Assembly: GCA_050246875.1 (NCBI GenBank)
Contig: JBFWVF010000007.1
Span: forward strand, 255,146 to 319,145
Length of the DNA stretch: 64,000 bases
Direction of reading: 5' to 3'
DNA from: SHWB01 sp050246875
Lineage (GTDB): Bacteria > Pseudomonadota > Alphaproteobacteria > UBA6615
Part shown: positions 26,467 to 37,659 of the stretch, piece after piece
Position numbering within the stretch: the first letter of the stretch is position 1
Layout of the letters: each line of letters opens with the position of its first letter
Made by a program: the position numbers and the translations under genes
Notes under the pieces: generated by a model
Told to the model about the DNA's origin: nothing
The model's input: the letters and a program-made list of their open reading frames with translations, nothing else
Databases searched by the model: none

Positions 26467-27377
26467 GCCGGTTCGCGTCCGCGCTGCGCCAGCGCCACGC
26501 CGGCGATGATGACCACGGTGGCGACGACCAGCGGCCAGGTCAGTGTCTCGCCTAGAAACAGCGTCCCGGAGGCGACGCCGACGACCGGCATGCCGAACAG
26601 GAAGGTCGTCATCCGCGTCGGCCCGGCAATGGCGATGGCGACGAACATCGCGAGGTAGGCGACGATGTTGGAGTTGATCGCCAGCATGGCGATGGAGAAC
26701 CAGGCGACGCCGGACAGGCCGGCGACGGCGGCGAAGTCGAGGTGCCAGAGGCCGAATGGGATCATCATCAGCGACGCGACGACGACGCTCCACATCGTCA
26801 CCGCATAGGGTCCGTAGCGGCCCATCGTCGGCCCGCTGACGGCGAAGATGCTGGCCGCCGCCAGCGAGGAGCCGAACACCAGCAGGTCGCCCACGAGGCT
26901 TGCATGCGACGCGGTGAGGCCGATCGCCTCGGCGATGAGGAGCGCGGCGCCGGCGAAGGCGACGAGGCAGCCGACGACCCAGGTCAGTCTCGGCCGCCGC
27001 CAGGTGATCAGCGCCACCAGCAGCCCGGTGAGGATCGGCGAGGAGGAATTGACCACCGCCGTATGCCCCGCCGTCGACAGCGAGGCGCCCCAGCTCTGCA
27101 GCAGGATGAAACCGACGAGGCCGACCGCCGAGACGTACAGCAGCACCCATTTGTGCCGGCCCTGCCAAGGCAGCTTAAGTCCCATGAGAAGGATGACGGC
27201 AAGCGCGAAGGGCAGCGACAGCACGGCGCGGAGGATGCCGACCGATAGTCCGTCGACATCGACGGCCGCGAGCTTCACGAACAGCGGCGTCGCGCCCCAC
27301 GACACCGCCGTGTAGAGCGCGCACGCCATCGCGAGAGGCGTCATGCGGCCAGGTCCGGGCACGGCGGCGGCGGTCAT
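26463..27377 (-). CDS. EamA/DMT-superfamily transporter
   Basis: The 304-residue inner membrane protein has ten predicted spans in two EamA halves, e.g. CALYTAVSWGATPLFVKLAA near the N-terminus and the closing half ending FLGETLTWPLVVATVVIIAGVALAQR. Members export amino acids, metabolites or nucleotide sugars; the substrate is unknown. It is translationally coupled at both ends, with 4-base overlaps to thiD upstream and to the phzF-like gene downstream. Confidence 0.87.
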   Translation of the reverse strand: MTAAAVPGPGRMTPLAMACALYTAVSWGATPLFVKLAAVDVDGLSVGILRAVLSLPFALAVILLMGLKLPWQGRHKWVLLYVSAVGLVGFILLQSWGASLSTAGHTAVVNSSSPILTGLLVALITWRRPRLTWVVGCLVAFAGAALLIAEAIGLTASHASLVGDLLVFGSSLAAASIFAVSGPTMGRYGPYAVTMWSVVVASLMMIPFGLWHLDFAAVAGLSGVAWFSIAMLAINSNIVAYLAMFVAIAIAGPTRMTTFLFGMPVVGVASGTLFLGETLTWPLVVATVVIIAGVALAQRGREPA

Positions 27378-28189
27378 CGCACGCCGTCGCCGGTGAACGG
27401 CCGCACCGTGACGCCATGGTCGAGCGGGCCATGGCCCTTGCCGTAGCCGGGCGCGGCGGCGATGGCGGCGCGCACATAGGCGCGCGCGCGGGCCACCGCA
27501 CGCTCGACGGCAAGCCCCTGCGCGATGCCGGCCGCGATTGCCGAGGCGAGCGTGCAGCCGGTGCCGTGGGTATGGCGCGTTGCCAGCCGGGCATCGGCGA
27601 AGCGCACGATGCCGACGCGCGTCACCAGCAGGTCGACCACGTCTGGCCCGTCCAGGTGGCCGCCTTTGACCAGCGCCGCCGCCGCTCCCATCGCCACCAG
27701 TGCCTTGCCGGCCGCCACCTGCCCCGCCTCGTCCTCGACGGCGATGCCGGTCAGTGCCGCCGCCTCGGGCGCGTTGGGTGTCACCACCGCCGCCCGCGCG
27801 ACGAGTCGCGCGGCGAGCGCCGCATGTGCGTCGTCGTCGAGCAGCTTCGCCCCGCCCTTGGCGACCATCACCGGGTCGACCACCAGCGGCACGCCCGCCG
27901 CGTGCCGCGCCAATGCGTCGGCCACCGTGGCGATCACCTCGGCCGTGTGCAGCATGCCGGTCTTGACGCAGTCGGCGCCGATGTCGTCGAGCACCACGCG
28001 CATCTGCCGCGCGATGAAGTCGGGCGGCACGCCGTGCACGGCCTCGACGCCCAGCGTGTTCTGCGCCGTCAGCGCGGTGATCGCCGTCGCCGCGAAGCCG
28101 CCCAGCGCGGTCACCGCCTTGATGTCGGCCTGGATGCCGGCGCCGCCGCCGGAATCCGACCCGGCGACGATGAGCACGCGTCCGTGCAT
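27374..28189 (-). CDS. thiD: Hydroxymethylpyrimidine/phosphomethylpyrimidine kinase
   Basis: Phosphorylates HMP and HMP-phosphate for thiamine synthesis. The 271-residue ribokinase-fold protein opens with VLIVAGSDSGGGAGIQADIKA. It carries PVMVAKGGAKLL, PNAPEAAALTG and HTHGTGCTLASAIAAG, whose Gly-Thr-Gly-Cys loop forms the anion hole. It starts 5 bases after the glmM stop and overlaps the EamA gene by 4 bases, so it is expressed with the glmM unit; no TPP riboswitch is expected or seen here. Confidence 0.95.
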   Translation of the reverse strand: MHGRVLIVAGSDSGGGAGIQADIKAVTALGGFAATAITALTAQNTLGVEAVHGVPPDFIARQMRVVLDDIGADCVKTGMLHTAEVIATVADALARHAAGVPLVVDPVMVAKGGAKLLDDDAHAALAARLVARAAVVTPNAPEAAALTGIAVEDEAGQVAAGKALVAMGAAAALVKGGHLDGPDVVDLLVTRVGIVRFADARLATRHTHGTGCTLASAIAAGIAQGLAVERAVARARAYVRAAIAAAPGYGKGHGPLDHGVTVRPFTGDGVR

Positions 28190-28194
28190 GGGGC

Positions 28195-29547
<1,353 letters not shown>

Positions 29548-29640
29548 CTGCGGATCGCCGGTGGTTCGTGCTTGCTTGCCCGCGCTTATAGCAGAGGGGC
29601 CCGCGCCGTTGCAGCGATGTGACGAGCCCCGCCGGGCCGC

Positions 29641-30768
29641 TCAGGCGAAGCCGGCCAGACGGCGCCAGACAGCGAGGGCCTGCACCGTCTCGGCGACGTC
29701 GTGGACGCGGACCACCTGCACGCCCTGCGCCGCCGCCGCCAGCGCCGCGGCGAGCGAGCCCGGCAGGCGCGCCTCCACCGGCTCGCCGCGCGACAGGGTG
29801 CCGAGCGAGCTTTTGCGCGAGGCGCCGAGGACGGCGGCGGCGCCCAGACCGTGCAGCAAGCCGATCGCACCCATCAGGCGTGCATTGCCGGACGGCGACT
29901 TGCCGAAGCCGATGCCGGGATCGACGGCCAGCCGCCCGCGCGGGATGCCGGCCGCGACGGCCGCGTCGAGCCTCGCCGCCAGGCCGTCCGCGACGTCGAG
30001 CAGCACGTCGTCGTAACTCGTGTCGCGCTGCATCGTCGCCGGATCGCCGCGCATGTGCATGAGGATCGCCGCCGCATTGGCCGAGGTCACTTCCTGCGCC
30101 GCGTCGGCATCGCCGGCCAGCGCCGCCACGTCGTTGACGATGCGCGCGCCGGCCGCGAGGGCCGCGCGCATCACCGGGGCACGGCGCGTGTCGACCGAGA
30201 CCGGGATGTCCGCCGCGGCCAGCGCCGCGACCACCGGCACGACGCGGTCGAGTTCGGCCTCGACCGACGGCGGCACGGCGCCCGGCCGCGTCGACTCGCC
30301 GCCGACATCGACGAGGTCGGCGCCGGCCTCGTGCAGCGCGATGCCGTGGGCGATGGCGGCCTGGGCGTCGTTACGCCGGCTGCCGGGATGGAAGCTGTCG
30401 GGCGTGACGTTGACGATGCCCATGACCAGCGGCAGGCCCGGGGCGGCGGGCGACAGGCCGGCGAAGCCCGGCCGTGCCGCCGTCGTGCGGGCCAGCAGGT
30501 CGGCGGCGCGCCGGTCGCCGCCGGCCGCGTGCCGCGCGGCCCACGCGGCGGCCTCGCTGGCGGCGGCGGTCGCCGTACGTGCCGGAGCAGGGCGGCCCGG
30601 CACGCGCGCGTACAGGCGCAGCCGCGTCGCCGCATACGGGCCGCCGGCCAGCGCCAGCGCATCGCCCGCGACGATGGCGGCCGCGGCTTCGTCAGCGGCG
30701 AGGATGCCCAGCGGCTCGGCGTAGAGACGCGCGGCCGGATCGGCGAGGAGATCGTCGGGACGGGTCAC
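29641..30768 (-). CDS. folP: Dihydropteroate synthase with N-terminal extension
   Basis: Joins para-aminobenzoate to the pterin diphosphate in folate synthesis. The core begins at about residue 115 with VMGIVNVTPDSFHPGSR. It has HEAGADLVDVGGESTRPGA, SVDTRR, the Asp of VNDVAAL, and DPGIGFGKS. About 110 extra N-terminal residues (RPDDLLADPAARLYAEPLGI...) precede the core; similar extensions are known in this group and have unclear roles. The start is taken as GTG at 30768, 37 bases after ftsH; no ATG fits. A palindromic repeat lies in that gap. Confidence 0.92.
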   Translation of the reverse strand: MTRPDDLLADPAARLYAEPLGILAADEAAAAIVAGDALALAGGPYAATRLRLYARVPGRPAPARTATAAASEAAAWAARHAAGGDRRAADLLARTTAARPGFAGLSPAAPGLPLVMGIVNVTPDSFHPGSRRNDAQAAIAHGIALHEAGADLVDVGGESTRPGAVPPSVEAELDRVVPVVAALAAADIPVSVDTRRAPVMRAALAAGARIVNDVAALAGDADAAQEVTSANAAAILMHMRGDPATMQRDTSYDDVLLDVADGLAARLDAAVAAGIPRGRLAVDPGIGFGKSPSGNARLMGAIGLLHGLGAAAVLGASRKSSLGTLSRGEPVEARLPGSLAAALAAAAQGVQVVRVHDVAETVQALAVWRRLAGFA

Positions 30769-30776
30769 GGCAGGGA

Positions 30777-30798
30777 GCCCTCTCCCCACGGGGAGAGC
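30777..30798. repeat. Short palindromic repeat, family A, between ftsH and folP
   Basis: A hairpin with arms CCTCTCCCC and GGGGAGAG lies in the 37-base gap of a likely operon. It is a shortened form of the palindrome found at 47901, 49088, 49192, 54806 and 63836. In this position it could alter message stability between ftsH and folP. Confidence 0.55.
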
Positions 30799-30805
30799 CG
30801 TGCCG

Positions 30806-32731
<1,926 letters not shown>

Positions 32732-32839
32732 GCTGCGCTCCGTCCGCGCGGGTCCCGGGGCCCTTCCCCGGGCCACTATAGGCCCTGGCTCAGTCCGCGC
32801 CTATCCGGGCCTTACCAAGAAATAGGGAGCACGCAGACG

Positions 32840-33913
32840 TTAAACAATGCCGAATGGCGCGCCGGCGACGGGCCTCGGCGGCGCCCAGAGCATCGATTCA
32901 CCCGTTCGGGCCACCAGCGGCGGCACGGTCCGTTCCTCGCGGACGACGACGGCACGACGGCCCCTGCTGCCCGCCAGAGGCGCGATGCGGCAGCCGGCGA
33001 GGGTGCGCGCGCCCGCCAGCCGGCCGCCGGCCAGCGCCGCCAGCAGGCGGTTGCGACGTTCGGTTCGCGGCGGAAACGTGCGTCCGGCGACAGCCGCGAC
33101 GATACCGGTCAGCAGGCTCGCCGCCGTCTCGCGCGGGGCCGCGGCCAGCCGTTCGAGATCGAGGACGACCGCGCCGTCCGGGCGGAATTCCACGGCATGT
33201 GCGGCCAGCCGGGCGACCGCGCGGTCGCGGCGGGCACGCGCTCGCCCGGCGCGGCGCGCTGCCCGCGCGAGCGCGGCCGCGCCGCCCGCCGCGGCCACGG
33301 CGTCGTCCCGGCGCAGGCGACCCCGCGCGTAGGCGGCATCCCGGTTGGACGGGTCCTCGACGAAAGGCTGGCCGGCCTGCGCCAGCAGCGACGCAAGGGC
33401 CGTGCGGGGCACGTCGAGCAGCGGGCGCAGCAGGCGCACATGGTCGCGCTCGGCAGCGGCGGCCATGGCCGCGAGACCGGCTTCGCCGCTGCCGGCGGCA
33501 CGGCGCAGCAGCAGCGTCTCGGCCTGGTCGTCGCGCTGGTGGGCGAGCAGCAGGTGCAGGACGCCGTGGCGGGCGCACCAGCCTTCCAGCAACGCATAGC
33601 GCGCCGCACGCGCGGCCTGCTGCACACCGCTCGCCGGCATCGCGCCACGACGCACGAGGACGACGTGAGCGATGCCGCGCGCCGCGAGCCAGTCGCCGAC
33701 CTGACGCGCCTCGCGGCCGGAGTCGGTCCGCAGGCGATGATCGACCGTCAGGGCAGTGACGCGGCCGCCCTGCACTCGCGCCCAGTCGGCCGCGAGCAGC
33801 GCCAACGCCATGCTGTCGGGTCCGCCGGAGACGGCGACGGCGACATGCGGCCGGGCCTCGAACGGACCCAGCCGCGCCATGCGGCGGGCGAACGCCTCGG
33901 CGGTCGGCCGCAA
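32840..33913 (-). CDS. tilS: tRNA(Ile)-lysidine synthetase
   Basis: Adds lysine to the wobble cytidine of tRNA-Ile(CAU), changing its reading from AUG to AUA. The PP-loop SGGPDSMALALL is near the N-terminus. VDHRLRTDSGREAR, LAHQRDDQAETLLLR and the RPLLDVPR and FVEDPSNRD elements follow. The protein is short (357 residues), lacking a full C-terminal domain, as in many Alphaproteobacteria. The start is uncertain: TTG at 33913 gives LRPTAEAFARRMARLG, close to family N-termini and just after the cpoB stop. ATGs at 33982 (overlapping cpoB) and 33880 are alternatives. Confidence 0.9.
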   Translation of the reverse strand: MRPTAEAFARRMARLGPFEARPHVAVAVSGGPDSMALALLAADWARVQGGRVTALTVDHRLRTDSGREARQVGDWLAARGIAHVVLVRRGAMPASGVQQAARAARYALLEGWCARHGVLHLLLAHQRDDQAETLLLRRAAGSGEAGLAAMAAAAERDHVRLLRPLLDVPRTALASLLAQAGQPFVEDPSNRDAAYARGRLRRDDAVAAAGGAAALARAARRAGRARARRDRAVARLAAHAVEFRPDGAVVLDLERLAAAPRETAASLLTGIVAAVAGRTFPPRTERRNRLLAALAGGRLAGARTLAGCRIAPLAGSRGRRAVVVREERTVPPLVARTGESMLWAPPRPVAGAPFGIV

Positions 33914-33920
33914 CGCCGGC

Positions 33921-34952
33921 CTAGCGGCACTTGAGGGCGCGCCGCTCCCGGTCGGCGCGCGAAAGGATCGCCGCCGGCGCATCCTTGTAGTCGCTGGCCA
34001 GCTTGTCGAAGGTGATGCAGGCGTCGTCGTTGCGCTTGAGCTGGGCCAGCGTCATGCCGAGCTTGAGCAGGTTGTCCGGCGCCTTGCCGCTCTTGGGGTA
34101 TTTCTGGAAGCCCTCGGCGAAGGCTCGCGCGGCGTTGGGGTAGTCGCCGCGCACATAGAAAGTCTCGCCGAGCCAGTACTGGGCGTTGCCGGCGAGGGCA
34201 TGCGCCGGATGGGCGGTGACGAAGGCGCGCAAGGCGGCCTCGGCGCCGGGGAAGTCACGCTGCTTGAGCAGTTCGTAGGCCTGCTCGTACTGCGCCTCGG
34301 GCGTCGCCGGCGGCACGGCGGCAACCTGCGGTGCGGCGGTTGCCGTGCCGGCCGGTGCATCCTGCGGCGCCGGCGTCACCCCCGCTGCCTGCATCTGCTG
34401 CTGGGTCAGCGTGCCGAGGCGTCCGGGCGCGGGCTGGCCCTGCACGATCACCGGGCTGCCGACCGGCGCGCTGGCCGGCGGCGTCGGCGGTGTGGCCTGG
34501 GCCTGCGGTGCCGGCTGTCCCGGCGCGGCCGGCGGCTGCGCCCCGCCACGCTCCAGCGAGCGCAGCCGGAAATCGTAGTCGCTCGACAGCCGCTCGAGGC
34601 GGTCCGCCATGACGCGGTTGGCGCGCTGGTTCTCCTCGACCGTGCCGGTCAGCGTGCGCAGCGCCTCTTCCAGGTCCTGCAACCGGATCTGCAGTTGCGC
34701 CGCCGCGGTCGTCGGCATCGCCTCGCCCTGGGTCGACGCCGCAGCGGCCGCCGGCGGCGGGTCGCCGCGATAGACGTTGCGCTCCAGCGTGCGAAGCTGG
34801 CGCTCGAGCTGGCCGATGCGCTCGTTGAGGGCTTCGACCTGCCGGTCCTGCGCAGGCGCCGTCGCCGCCGTCGCGGCAAGGACCGCCGCGGCGAGAACGG
34901 ACGCCCGCGCGAACGCGACGACCCCGGAGCGGCTGGCGAATGGTTCCCTCAT
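33921..34952 (-). CDS. cpoB: Tol-Pal coordinator CpoB (YbgF)
   Basis: The 343-residue periplasmic protein has a signal peptide (ASVLAAAVLAATAATAPAQ). A coiled-coil trimerisation part follows (about 35-60; VEALNERIGQLERQLRTLERN) and a second coil (70-125). After a Pro/Ala/Gln-rich linker comes a TPR domain (about 220-343) with YEQAYELLKQRDFPGAEAAL and PNAARAFAEGFQKYPKSGKA. CpoB links Tol-Pal constriction to cell-wall synthesis. It lies downstream of pal, as usual; a small coiled-coil relative is inserted between them. The ATG at 34952 is chosen for the signal peptide. Confidence 0.93.
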   Translation of the reverse strand: MREPFASRSGVVAFARASVLAAAVLAATAATAPAQDRQVEALNERIGQLERQLRTLERNVYRGDPPPAAAAASTQGEAMPTTAAAQLQIRLQDLEEALRTLTGTVEENQRANRVMADRLERLSSDYDFRLRSLERGGAQPPAAPGQPAPQAQATPPTPPASAPVGSPVIVQGQPAPGRLGTLTQQQMQAAGVTPAPQDAPAGTATAAPQVAAVPPATPEAQYEQAYELLKQRDFPGAEAALRAFVTAHPAHALAGNAQYWLGETFYVRGDYPNAARAFAEGFQKYPKSGKAPDNLLKLGMTLAQLKRNDDACITFDKLASDYKDAPAAILSRADRERRALKCR

Positions 34953-34989
34953 GACGATTCTCCTGACTGGCCCCGTATCCGCCTGGTGC

Positions 34990-35337
34990 CTAGCGCCCGT
35001 TGGCCGGCGGCGACCCGGCGGTCGGCCTGTCGTTCGCAGTGGCGGCAAGTTTCTCGATGCGCTCGTTCAGCCTGCGGAACTCGAAATCCAGCTCTTCGAC
35101 CCTGCCGATGAGATCGCGGATGGCCGCCGCCATCTCGGCGTCGCGCTCGTTGTTGTTGGCCGCGGCAGCCACCGGCCCCCCCTGGGACGTGGTGCGCTCG
35201 AGGGCCCGAACCTGCCGCTCGAGCTGGGCCAGCCGCTCCTCCGGGCTGGTGCTCTGCGCCAGCGACGGCGCGGCCGGCAACAGCAACGCGACCGGGGCCA
35301 AAATACGCAGGCACCGCACCACCGCCCCTGCCTCCAT
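34990..35337 (-). CDS. Small secreted coiled-coil protein resembling the CpoB/YbgF N-terminus
   Basis: The 115-residue product has a signal peptide ending PSLAQ (ILAPVALLLPAAPSLAQ). It is followed by a coil (EERLAQLERQVRALERTTS) that closely parallels the first coil of CpoB, then a second heptad region (AAIRDLIGRVEELDFEFRRL). The TPR domain is absent. It is preceded by a strong GGGAGGA site and lies between pal and cpoB, 37 bases from cpoB. It may be a partial duplicate able to mix into CpoB trimers; that role is speculative. Confidence 0.72.
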   Translation of the reverse strand: MEAGAVVRCLRILAPVALLLPAAPSLAQSTSPEERLAQLERQVRALERTTSQGGPVAAAANNNERDAEMAAAIRDLIGRVEELDFEFRRLNERIEKLAATANDRPTAGSPPANGR

Positions 35338-35522
35338 TTCCGTCCTCCCTGCGGCCGTCCGGCCCCATCCCGAACGCACATGATAGCCGAGCTTGGCGAC
35401 GCCGCGGCAGCGCAGGGCACGGACCGGCACGCAAAAAAGCGACGCCCCGCTCTCGCCTCATCGTCGAGCGGACCTGCAAGGTTCCGCGCGAATGGGGCGA
35501 AATCGGGGCGTTGAGCCGGTTC

Positions 35523-35547
35523 GGCCCGTGCCTGGACGGCACGGGCC
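35523..35547 (-). terminator. Hairpin after pal, possible terminator or attenuator
   Basis: A perfect 10-base-pair stem, GGCCCGTGCC and GGCACGGGCC around a 5-base loop, lies 25 bases after the pal stop. No T-run follows directly; a T6 run occurs about 85 bases further on (plus 35433-35438). It may slow transcription between pal and the coiled-coil gene rather than end it. Confidence 0.45.
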
Positions 35548-35571
35548 GGCTACCGGGTAGCGACGCGGTGA

Positions 35572-36078
35572 CTACTGAACGACGACAGCGACCGCACGGC
35601 GATTCTGCGACCAGGCGCGCTCGTTCGAGCCGAGCACGGCCGGACGCTCCTTGCCGTAGCTGATCGTCTTGACGCGGTTGGCGTTCACGCCGAGGGAGAC
35701 GAGGTACTCCATCGCCGCGTTCGCACGACGCTCGCCGAGGGCGAGGTTGTACTCGCGCGTGCCGCGCTCGTCGGCGTGACCTTCGATCGTGACCTTCACG
35801 TTCGGGTAGGTCTTCAGCCAGGCGGCCCAGCGCTCGATCTGGGCGCGGGCGTCCGGCTTCAGGTTGTACTTGTCGAAATCGTAGAAGACCCGATCGCCGA
35901 CATTGATCTCGAGGTCCATCTGCGAGCCGGGCACAGGCCCGCGCGGCGCAGGAGCCGGCTGGGCGGCCGGCGCAGTGGTTGTACCGGTGCCTGCCCCCTG
36001 GCCCTGGTTTTCCGGCGTCGATTCGCAAGCAGCAAGCATGGCTGCTGCGACAAGAATTGCTGTAATTTTGAAGCGCAT
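35572..36078 (-). CDS. pal: Peptidoglycan-associated lipoprotein
   Basis: Outer membrane lipoprotein that binds peptidoglycan and TolB. The 168 residues have signal and lipobox MLAAC, a Pro/Ala/Gln linker, then an OmpA_C domain with VFYDFDKYNLKPDA, TIEGHADERGTREYNLALGERRA and SYGKERP. The first ATG at 36081 is only 3 bases from GGAG; the second at 36078 has better spacing and is chosen. A promoter candidate lies 132 bases upstream, so pal may be expressed apart from tolB. Confidence 0.96.
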   Translation of the reverse strand: MRFKITAILVAAAMLAACESTPENQGQGAGTGTTTAPAAQPAPAPRGPVPGSQMDLEINVGDRVFYDFDKYNLKPDARAQIERWAAWLKTYPNVKVTIEGHADERGTREYNLALGERRANAAMEYLVSLGVNANRVKTISYGKERPAVLGSNERAWSQNRRAVAVVVQ

Positions 36079-36209
36079 CATTTGCTCCGTCACCGCGTGG
36101 GACTGCGAACCGTCGTCGTTGCGCCGAGCGTCGCGTTCATGGCGCGACTGCCTGACGGCACTTCGTCGATCATTTTGCGGCTGGTGTGATCGGCCCGCAG
36201 GCGCGCGCG

Positions 36210-36238
36210 AATATAGAGGGACCCGTTGCCACAATCAA
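36210..36238 (-). promoter_or_regulatory. Candidate pal promoter
   Basis: On the minus strand TTGATT (36233-36238) and TATATT (36210-36215) are separated by 17 bases, in the 229-base gap between the tolB stop and pal. This would give pal a leader of about 125 bases. The rest of the gap shows no gene. Confidence 0.5.
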
Positions 36239-36307
36239 GCGCGCCGCCTTCATTCTGTGGCAATTTGTCCACCATTGCCGCAACTTGCCGAAAACCTCGC
36301 TTACCTT

Positions 36308-37657
36308 TCAGCGCTGCGAAAGTGGCGACCAGGCCGGATCGGAACCGTCGCGCGGCGTCGCGATCCTGCGCTCGTTGAAGCCGGTGAGGTCGATCGAATA
36401 GAGCGTCGAGCCGCCGCCGCGGCCGCGGTCGTCGGAGGGCTGCGACTTGAAATACATGAGCACGCGGCCGTTCGGCGCCCAGGTCGGCCCCTCGACGTGG
36501 AAGCCCTGCGCCAGAAGGCGTTCGCCGGTCCCATCCGGTCGCATGACGCCGATATAGAACAACCCCTGGTCGATCTTGGTGAAGGCGATGAGGTCGCCGC
36601 GCGGCGACCAGACCGGGGTGCCGTACCGGCCGGTGCCGAAACTGATGCGCTGGGGCGAACTGCCGTCCCCGCCCATGACGTAGATCTGCTGCGTGCCGCC
36701 GCGGTCGGATTCGAAGGTGACCTGCCGCCCGTCGGGCGAAAAGCTCGGCGCGGTGTCGATGCCCGGATTGCGCGTGAGCTGCGACATCTGCCGCGTGCGC
36801 AGGTCCATGACATACACGTCGGTGTCGCCGCGTCGCGCGAGACTCATGACCACCTTGTTGCCGTCCGGCGAGAAGCGCGGCGCGAACGTCATGCCGGGAA
36901 AATCGCCGAGCACCTCCTGCTCGCCGCTGTCGATGTTGAACAGGTAGACGCGCGGGTTGTCGTTGAAATAGGCGAGGTAGGTGATCTCCTGGGTCGTCGG
37001 CGAGAATCGCGGGGTCAGCACCAGCGTCCGGCCGTCGGTGAGGTCGCGGTGGTTGGCGCCGTCCTGGTCCATGATCGACAGCCGCTTGACCCGCTTGTCG
37101 GCCGGCCCGCTCTCGGAGATGTAGACGATGCGGGTGTCGAAATAGCCCTCCTCGCCGGTGATCCGCTTGTAGATGGCGTCGGCAATGATGTGGGCGACGC
37201 GCCGCCAGTTGGCCGACGAGGTGGTCAGCGACAGGCCGGTCATCGACTGCTCGGCGAACACGTCCCACAGCCGGAACGACGTGCGGATCTGGCCGTTGGC
37301 CTCCATCGCAACCTCGCCGACGACCAGCGCCTGGGCGTCGATGACCCGCCAGTTGTTGAAGGTGGGCCGCACCGACAGCGGCCCCGGCGGGGCGATGAAG
37401 GCCTTCTTGTCGAGCGGCCGGAACAGGCCCGAGCGCTCGAGGTCGGCGGCGATCACGCCGGCGATGTCGGCCCCGAACTTCTGCGCGCTAGCATCGCCGC
37501 CGAGCAGGTCCGGCACGGCGATCGGCAGCGGCGTCGGATGCGGCTGGGTCAGGTCGACCTTGAGCTGGGCCGCCGCGGGCATGGCCGCCAGCAGACCCGC
37601 CAGCAGCAACAATGCGGCGGTGCCGGCCGCCGCGCGATTTCGCCATGTCATCGTCAT
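36308..37657 (-). CDS. tolB: Tol-Pal translocation protein TolB
   Basis: Periplasmic beta-propeller that cycles between Pal and TolA. The 449 residues comprise a signal peptide (ALLLLAGLLAAMPAAA), an N-terminal domain beginning LKVDLTQPHPTPLPIAVPDL, then a six-blade propeller with repeats such as FSPDGNKVVMS and FSPDGRQVTFESDR. The ATG at 37657 is chosen over a long upstream frame that shadows tolA. It starts 2 bases after the tolA stop. Confidence 0.96.
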   Translation of the reverse strand: MTMTWRNRAAAGTAALLLLAGLLAAMPAAAQLKVDLTQPHPTPLPIAVPDLLGGDASAQKFGADIAGVIAADLERSGLFRPLDKKAFIAPPGPLSVRPTFNNWRVIDAQALVVGEVAMEANGQIRTSFRLWDVFAEQSMTGLSLTTSSANWRRVAHIIADAIYKRITGEEGYFDTRIVYISESGPADKRVKRLSIMDQDGANHRDLTDGRTLVLTPRFSPTTQEITYLAYFNDNPRVYLFNIDSGEQEVLGDFPGMTFAPRFSPDGNKVVMSLARRGDTDVYVMDLRTRQMSQLTRNPGIDTAPSFSPDGRQVTFESDRGGTQQIYVMGGDGSSPQRISFGTGRYGTPVWSPRGDLIAFTKIDQGLFYIGVMRPDGTGERLLAQGFHVEGPTWAPNGRVLMYFKSQPSDDRGRGGGSTLYSIDLTGFNERRIATPRDGSDPAWSPLSQR

Positions 37658-37659
37658 CG

